Source: Nereocystis luetkeana (taxonomy: Eukaryota > Sar > Phaeophyceae > Laminariales > Laminariaceae). From it: a DNA stretch of 64,000 bases. A program made the position numbers and the translations under genes. The DNA lies in the NCBI GenBank assembly GCA_031213475.1, contig JARUPZ010000010.1, forward strand, positions 4,876,776-4,940,775, given 5' to 3'. The notes below the pieces were generated by a model, which ran no database searches, was not told the DNA's origin, and saw only the letters and a list, made by a program, of their open reading frames with translations. Each line of letters begins with the position of its first letter. The stretch's first letter is position 1. Shown in pieces: positions 61,316-64,000 of this stretch.

Positions 61316-63340
61316 ATCTACTGGTAGCTGCTCTCGGGACGCCGGCAACAAAACGATTTGGCCAGTGTTGTCGACGTTTCGGAGAAGCGCCTTCGTCGAC
61401 CCACTGACTGTAAACTGGGGGGGGATAATTTAATAAGAATTCCAACGCTCTGGTGGTTGATGTGGTTGTCATCGAACCTTCTCGTTTGCAGTTTTTCTGC
61501 TACACGTATGCGTCTTGAAAAACAAACTCTTGCCGACCATGTCTAGATTGCACCAGACATCGGACCGTGCTTGTTGAGTCTGTGCCGCCTTCTCGAGTTG
61601 TACACAGTAGTAGTCTGCAGTTCTTCACGTGCCCACCTAACCGAAAAAAGTCATCGTTTTGCTATAAACACCGTTCATTCGTTTCGGTCGCAACACAGGT
61701 TTGTTTTTGCAAGACGCCTCGCACCACCGTGGCGCACGACCTACAGTAACGCGAGATGCATGGAGCGCCCGGAAATTTTCCCTGTCCAGATTTTTGCATA
61801 ATTTTACGGTGTGACGGTTAGCGTCTCTCTGGTAGGTGACTTGTTCCTACAAGTATTTTTTGTATTGTGTTGCTCCCGCGCGATCGCTAATGTCTGCCAC
61901 GGACAACGTTTCCCGACAGTTCGTCACACAAGCACGGCCACGGCTACCCCTCCTCCAGGTGCTCGAAAGAACGCACTTTATTTTGTGCGTGGCTCCGCGA
62001 ACGACGACCCTTGTCATGTTGCGCCCAAGCTCAACTTCCCCTCTAGCTCGTTGTCCCTTGAGGTTGCGGCCGTCACCTTGGGCATATGAATCCTCCACTG
62101 GTTAGACATACCTCTCATGAATTGAGCAGATGATGCTGCCGTCATCCCCAGTTCTGCGGCGCTGCCGGAGGCTTCACGGTTAGTACTCCCGTGAGGTTAG
62201 CTGGTCTACGTGGTTCACTCGCCAACGGAGGCAAACCCTAACGTTCTTGGAGCAGGCAAGGAGATACGTCGTCGCAGCGACGACTACGGGCATGGTTTGG
62301 AATGGAAAACGATCCTAAGCTATCAAAATGTGAGGTTTGTTTAGTCCACGAATAAGTCTATGACGCCCTACGGTGCGACAACGCTAGATATCTGACGAGT
62401 GAGTACGCGGTGCAACGCCGACCGCTGCAAATTGCTCTACCTCATCATGCCCATATCTTTCAGATTTTGATGACTAAACTCTGCCTGAATGACGATGTTA
62501 CTTACAACCTAATCCCGTCGTCCTTCACACCTCTGATCTCATCGTATTTACTCGCTTTGAACCCCCCCCCCCTTCATTCTCTCTCTCCTGATACCGGTTA
62601 CCGGTCTACACCTCCTCTGCGTTAGAGCCCCGAGCGGATTGTTTTCAGTTTCCGATTGGGCATGCACGTGCTTCCTGCTTGTAGTAGAGCGGACGACGAA
62701 CAGACCTGCAGCGGGCGGGCCAATGGGACGCACGCAGGGAGCGGCGGGGATAGTGGGGGTGGCCATAGGAGAAGGTCAAAGTCCACTCGTAACTCTTCAC
62801 GCCGTCTTCGTTGTGAGTATATTGGATGCTTGCGCACGCTCCTCCTGTAAACTGGATACAGCAGGGTTATACATCGCAGATAGGTGAGAAGATATCCACG
62901 TGACATAGCTCAAACCTGTCCTTTGTACTACTCAAGGTGATCCACTTCGTAGTTCACCTGCTTGTACGCGCTCCGGCTAGTTCCCTGTAGCCCCGTGCGC
63001 GATGGCCGGGTTCTCGATTTTGTTGCAAAATAGTCTCACTCGTCCGCCTTTCCTGACTGTTGAAACATCCGAGCAACTAGTCTCAGCTTGGGTACGAGCG
63101 CAGTTTCTTGGCCAACCCTACGGCATCCCTGTTTCGTAAGCTTTCAGCATCTCGCTTTTCCGCTTACATCATCGCCGTCCCCCTCCTTTGAAAATCTCTC
63201 GGACCGTGCGCTAGTCACAACGACGCTCACATCTCTCCACGACACCTACCAACTGATGAGCTACCGCCCGTATCAGTGCATAGCAGTGTCACACGCCGGA
63301 ACTGCACCGGTACCTATCTGATACCCACGCGGGTATTATT
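61316..63340. other. No gene seen
   Basis: Several short frames on both strands without recognised domains. C-rich runs occur near 62561. Confidence 0.4.
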
Positions 63341-63350
63341 GGGGCGATAG

Positions 63351-63998
63351 ATGGGTATGAACCAAGGGTCATTGCAGAGGATATTTCGATATCGTTTCAG
63401 CGGATTCCTTAGCATGGCTTTGGGTTTGTTGCTCGGATGCGTTCAGAATTTTGCTTCGGGCGAGAAGCAAGTCAGAATATTCAGAATTGCTAAACTACCC
63501 CCACATAAATTCGAAACACAGAGCTCCGAAATGGCACACCACAAGCTCCTTCTACGGATCATTGGTTTCCAGCGCCGACAAGCCAGCGACCCCCTTATGT
63601 CGAATGCCAAGGCCCTTAAAAAGGCACAACGCGAGAGCGTTAGGACGACCATCCGCAAACGACGCATTCTCTTTGCGGGGGTCGTTCTATGGACGGGCGA
63701 TGAGCGGCTAACCCGTCGGGTGATGTTTGGAACGATGACAGGTAGGGAGAACCCGGGACCAGGCTGACCAGAAAATAACTGGGGCCAATGTCTAGCAGAC
63801 GACCTCAGGGTATTTCAAGCCATCGAGCGGTCCACGGAAAACTCCCCTTTGCTGTTCGGAGTAGAGACGGTGTTATGGCCGAGGGCGGCTACGAAGAGCG
63901 GGAAGCGGTACGGGGGGGATCGTCGAAGCGGCGGACTGTTTCATGATGACGTGGTACAGAGGCAAGGCGCAGAGACGCCGGCGGTGCCACGCCGCTGA
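63351..63998 (+). mobile_element. 3' remnant of a non-LTR (LINE-type) retrotransposon
   Basis: The frame 63351-63767 ends in a block typical of the region after the reverse transcriptase in LINE ORF2 proteins: KLLLRIIGFQRRQ, TTIRKRRILFAGVVLW, DERLTRRVMFG, then GRENPGPG. After a stop, the same protein continues as NNWGQCLADDLRVFQAIE and LFGVETVLWPRAATKSGK to near the window end, so it is a broken copy. The catalytic reverse transcriptase domain is not present upstream in this window, consistent with 5' truncation. The element may continue past the right edge. Confidence 0.65.
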
Positions 63999-64000
63999 GG

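Overview
This window is nuclear DNA from an intron-rich eukaryote. There are no operons or Shine-Dalgarno sites. The two best genes are split into many exons by GT-AG introns of about 0.1-2.6 kb. The exons are GC-rich and code long Ala, Gly, Pro, Glu and Gln runs, while the introns are full of microsatellites, poly-G/poly-C tracts and small transposons. That style, with Ty1/copia and LINE remnants, suggests a stramenopile, perhaps a brown alga. The assignment is inference; no marker gene settles it.

Layout: 1-2.95 kb has no convincing gene. 3.0-4.95 kb (+) holds exons of a glutamine-rich protein, with a local duplication running to 5.35 kb. 5.6-9.17 kb (+) is a decayed Ty1/copia element. 13.3-16.2 kb is a ~162 bp minisatellite array interrupted by a non-autonomous hAT-like element, itself containing a tRNA-like SINE head. 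16.2-22.7 kb is gene-poor and carries two tandem MITEs. 22.7-29.15 kb (-) is a multi-exon gene of unknown family. 30.28-57.0 kb (-) is a gene of about 25 exons whose splice phases I could trace almost throughout. 57-64 kb is gene-poor, with a ~460 bp palindrome, a tandem duplication and a LINE 3' remnant at the right edge.

The main result is the 30.28-57.0 kb gene. Its 5' exons encode an XPG/FEN1-type PIN nuclease domain of the asteroid kind. They splice in phase into exons for a complete DEVH-box (DEAH/RHA-type) helicase, followed by a long unassigned tail. If the model is right, nuclease and helicase are one polypeptide of about 1,900 residues. If wrong, they are two adjacent same-strand genes that might act together. 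One junction (around 39.3-39.9 kb) is unresolved.

The repeat landscape is the second theme. It includes a 9-mer (TACCAGGTA and its complement) scattered at many sites and expanded into a ~29-copy array, a dispersed repeat with a poly-C end, at least three TIR families with one nested insertion, and several local duplications.
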